Positions 61,972-64,000 of a DNA stretch of 64,000 bases are shown in pieces; position 1 is the first letter of the stretch, and the number at the start of each line of letters is the position of its first letter. This DNA comes from Acidimicrobiia bacterium (lineage in GTDB: Bacteria > Actinomycetota > Acidimicrobiia > Spongiisociales > ZC4RG35): positions 62,001 through 126,000 of the forward strand of contig PKRG01000002.1 of NCBI GenBank assembly GCA_017577575.1, written 5' to 3'. The position numbers and the translations under genes are program-made. The notes beneath the pieces are model-generated. The model was not told where the DNA came from. It ran no database searches and saw only the letters and a program-made list of their open reading frames with translations.

Positions 61972-63189
61972 TCATGGTACGGGATGACCCTCCCTAGAGG
62001 AACCCTTGGGCAGCCGGACCTCGAACCTCGCTCCCCCGCCAGGAGCGTCGGTGACCGTGACCTTGCCCCCGTGGGCGTCCACCAGCGCCTTCACCAGGTA
62101 GAGGCCGATCCCGGTGCCGGCGTGGCTGCCGTCGAGGCGCACGAACCGCTCGAAGATCCTGTCCCGGTCGGCGGGTGGTACTCCCGGCCCCCGGTCGGAC
62201 ACCGCCAGCAGCGCCTCCCCCGGCTCCTCCGACACCTCGATGGTGACGAGGCCGCCGCTCGGGCCGTGGATGGCGGCGTTGTCGACTAGGTTGGCGATCA
62301 CCCGGTGGAGGCGGAGGAGATCGCCTTCGATGGTCACCGGCTCCTCCGCCCGCAGGGCGAAGCGGTGGGCGGGGAACCGGGTGCGGGCCACCTCGACCAC
62401 CTGGGCGGCGACCTTGGCGAGATCGACCTGCTCCAGGTCGAGGGTGGTCTCACCGAGGTCCACCCGGCCCAGGTCGACGAGCTGCGAGACGAGGTCGGAC
62501 AGCCGCTGCGCCTCGGCGGCGATGAACCGCACCGCCTCGGAGGCCATCGGGTCCATGGCGACCGAGTCGAGCTCTTCGAGGATGCGGGCGAACCCGATGA
62601 TCCCGGCCAGCGGCGACCGCATGTCGTGGGCCACTCCGACGAGGAAGTCGGTACGTTCGCGCTGGGCCCGGTCGAGCTGGCTGAGACGTCGCTGGATGCG
62701 AGCCAGCCGGCGGCTGGAGACGATGGCGTCGGCCACCTGGCGTCCCACCTCGGCGATCAGCTCGACGTCCTCGACGCCGAAGACGCCCGGCCGGTACGAC
62801 TGCACGCTGAGCACACCGACCACCCGCTTGTTGCTGCGGGCCGGGACCCCCACGTACGAGCGGGCGTGGGGGGCCTCCTCGCCCACCAGGCGCCGCAACG
62901 GGATGCCGGAGGCCATCAGGTCGGGGATGGAGAGCGGCTCCTCGGAGTTGAGGACCCGCTCGGTGAGCCCTCCGGAGTCCTTGGGCCACGTGGTGACCGT
63001 GAAAGTGTCCCCTTCGACGATCGAGAACCGCAGGCGGTTGGCTTCGGGGACGGCGAAGGAGACGACGTCGGCTCCCACCGCGTCCCGGGTGGCCTGGAGC
63101 GCAACCTTCACCACCTCGTCAGGAGTGTCTCCCCGCGACAGGGCACGGATGATCTCCCCCAATGCGGTGAGTCGGTGACGGGACGGCAT
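61972..63189 (-). CDS. GAF-domain sensor histidine kinase
   Basis: The 405-residue kinase (MPSRHRLTALGEIIRALSRG) lacks transmembrane segments, so it senses a cytoplasmic signal. A GAF domain occupies residues 25-160 (ARSYVGVPARSNKRVVGVLS). The DHp box is VGVAHDMRSPLAGIIGFARI with phosphoacceptor H188, and the catalytic ATPase has N-box HRVIANLVDNAAIHGPSGGL, DRGPGVPPADRDRIFERFVR and GTGIGLYLVKALVDAHGGKV. No response regulator gene is adjacent, so the partner is unknown. It sits between hpt and ftsH. Confidence 0.88.
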   Translation of the reverse strand: MPSRHRLTALGEIIRALSRGDTPDEVVKVALQATRDAVGADVVSFAVPEANRLRFSIVEGDTFTVTTWPKDSGGLTERVLNSEEPLSIPDLMASGIPLRRLVGEEAPHARSYVGVPARSNKRVVGVLSVQSYRPGVFGVEDVELIAEVGRQVADAIVSSRRLARIQRRLSQLDRAQRERTDFLVGVAHDMRSPLAGIIGFARILEELDSVAMDPMASEAVRFIAAEAQRLSDLVSQLVDLGRVDLGETTLDLEQVDLAKVAAQVVEVARTRFPAHRFALRAEEPVTIEGDLLRLHRVIANLVDNAAIHGPSGGLVTIEVSEEPGEALLAVSDRGPGVPPADRDRIFERFVRLDGSHAGTGIGLYLVKALVDAHGGKVTVTDAPGGGARFEVRLPKGSSREGHPVP

Positions 63190-63196
63190 GCAGTGG

Positions 63197-63724
63197 TCAG
63201 ACCGTAGCGGACTCCAGGACGCCTACATAAGGCAGGTTCCGGTACTTGCCGGCGTAGTCGAGGCCGTAGCCGACGACGAACTCGGGGCCGATCTCGAAGC
63301 CGACGTAGCGAACGTCCAGCTCGACACGCTGGATCCCCTGCTTCACGAGGAGGGCGGCCACTTCGAGCGATTCGGGCTTGCGGACCCGGAGGCTCTTGAG
63401 GAGGTAGTTGAGGGTCAGGCCCGAGTCGATGATGTCCTCGACGATCAGGACATGACGCCCCTGGATCTCCTCGTCGAGGTCTTTGAGGATCCTCACCACA
63501 CCCGAGGTCTGGGTGGAGGCGCCGTAGGAGGAGACGGCCATGAAGTCGAACTCGACGGGGATGTCGATCTGGCGGGCCAGGTCGGCCATCACCATGAACG
63601 CTCCCTTGAGGACGCCGACGACGAGGAGTTCCTTCCCCCGATAGTCGTCGGAGATCTGCCGCCCCATCCGCTCGAGTGCGGCTGCGATCTCCTCGGCTGT
63701 GATCAGGACCCTTATGTCTGCCAT
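63197..63724 (-). CDS. hpt: Hypoxanthine-guanine phosphoribosyltransferase
   Basis: The 175-residue purine salvage enzyme starts MADIRVLITAEEIAAALERM. It has the flexible-loop SSYGASTQTSGVVRILKDLD, the PRPP-binding motif VLIVEDIIDSGLTLNYLLKS and the purine-specificity region VGFEIGPEFVVGYGLDYAGK. It overlaps the end of tilS by 13 bases; the tilS-hpt-ftsH order is widespread. The next gene, the kinase, follows 7 bases later. Confidence 0.95.
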   Translation of the reverse strand: MADIRVLITAEEIAAALERMGRQISDDYRGKELLVVGVLKGAFMVMADLARQIDIPVEFDFMAVSSYGASTQTSGVVRILKDLDEEIQGRHVLIVEDIIDSGLTLNYLLKSLRVRKPESLEVAALLVKQGIQRVELDVRYVGFEIGPEFVVGYGLDYAGKYRNLPYVGVLESATV

Positions 63725-64000
63725 GTGCGTCGAATCCGGCTGTTCACGACAAGGTAGCGGCGAGTGGCGTGGTCGACCCAACCGCCGGGCAGTCTCCGCA
63801 CCATCGGGAGCCACACGGGCCGGCGGTCCGAGACCACCACGGGGTGGGCGGGGCGACGCGGGGCGACGACCCCGGCATCGGCCAGCCACCGCATCACCTC
63901 CGGATGGCGGGAGGCGGGCTCGACTGTCATGTCGCCCACGGCGTCGGCGTCAGCGACCATCCACGCCGCTCCGAGCGGCATCGCCACCGGCGGCCGGTCG
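63712..64000 (-). CDS. tilS: Partial C-terminus of tRNA(Ile)-lysidine synthase
   Basis: The frame is open from the window edge to a stop at 63712, giving 95 residues. It reads like the TilS C-terminal substrate-binding domain: HPEVMRWLADAGVVAPRRPA, then HPVVVSDRRPVWLPMVRRLP and ATRRYLVVNSRIRRTWQT. Its position immediately before and overlapping hpt is the standard tilS location. The catalytic PP-loop lies outside the window. Identity rests on context plus the RxPVxxx...VW-P-VRR pattern. Confidence 0.65.
   Translation of the reverse strand, partial: DRPPVAMPLGAAWMVADADAVGDMTVEPASRHPEVMRWLADAGVVAPRRPAHPVVVSDRRPVWLPMVRRLPGGWVDHATRRYLVVNSRIRRTWQT

Noticed and set aside
63712..63987. Stand-alone 91-aa gene before hpt
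   Set aside because: The frame is open to the window edge and its sequence fits the C-terminus of TilS, so it is treated as a truncated gene.

Overview
The window is about 64 kb of GC-rich (estimated by eye at 65-70 percent) bacterial chromosome. The gene order and content point to an actinobacterium: radA-disA-carD-ispF-cysS-rlmB, tilS-hpt-ftsH-folE-folP-folB-folK, panC-coaX, lysS and clpC are actinobacterial-type neighbourhoods. Uncultured Acidimicrobiia-like lineages are my best guess, but the class is inference. No phage, IS element, CRISPR array or plasmid function was seen, and no gene-free stretch exceeds about 300 bases. The gaps hold promoters, hairpins and a few decayed fragments. 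Tight operons with ATGA or GTGA overlaps are the rule. Many lone or first genes have no Shine-Dalgarno sequence but carry a TANNNT box 6-9 nt before the start codon, which suggests leaderless transcription.

Layout, left to right. 0-2.5 kb: a truncated six-hairpin-glycosidase-like gene, then small envelope and stress proteins (DUF3618, two tiny membrane proteins, STAS, DUF4097, GlsB-like). 2.5-6.7 kb: nitrogen control (glnD, PII, amt). 6.7-8.8 kb: redox genes (DUF6510, FAD reductase, YedY-like molybdenum enzyme, rhodanese). 8.8-11.4 kb: an ABC exporter with a TetR regulator and a putative operator. 11.5-13.9 kb: a lipoprotein, tRNA-Arg, hypotheticals and decayed gene fragments, including a partial copy of the 3' end of the neighbouring beta-propeller gene. 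13.9-20.4 kb: a beta-propeller lipoprotein, WS/DGAT acyltransferase, EamA exporter, CvpA-CAP fusion and AlaX editing protein.

20.5-25.8 kb: a branched-chain amino-acid-type ABC importer (binding protein convergent with livHMGF). 25.9-28.8 kb: AI-2E-type permease, two envelope proteins and tRNA-Thr. 28.8-34.5 kb: rlmB, cysS, ispF, carD, disA (c-di-AMP) and radA. 34.5-41.1 kb: a zinc-ribbon membrane protein and a BMP/nucleoside-type ABC importer. 41.1-44 kb: a queuosine-precursor-type transporter preceded by two competing hairpins, an acyltransferase-3 protein and a VanY-like peptidase. 44-50.9 kb: clpC, polyprenyl synthetase, lysS, a DUF368 lipid-carrier transporter and a GyrI-like protein. 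50.9-57 kb: coaX, panC, DUF2520 and the folate genes. These include a HppK-isoprenylcysteine-methyltransferase fusion and a phosphatase-like protein that lacks its catalytic cysteine.

57-64 kb: a compact operon (34-aa ORF, ribbon-helix-helix protein, DUF4097 protein) behind a near-consensus promoter flanked by TGACATCA repeats, then an SLH-domain secreted protein, ftsH, a GAF histidine kinase, hpt and the 3' end of tilS.

Most of the window is core metabolism and information processing. The least described parts are the RHH/DUF4097 operon, the domain fusions (HppK-ICMT, Ig-like-LivH, CvpA-CAP), the alternative hairpins before the queuosine-type transporter, and the leaderless start pattern.
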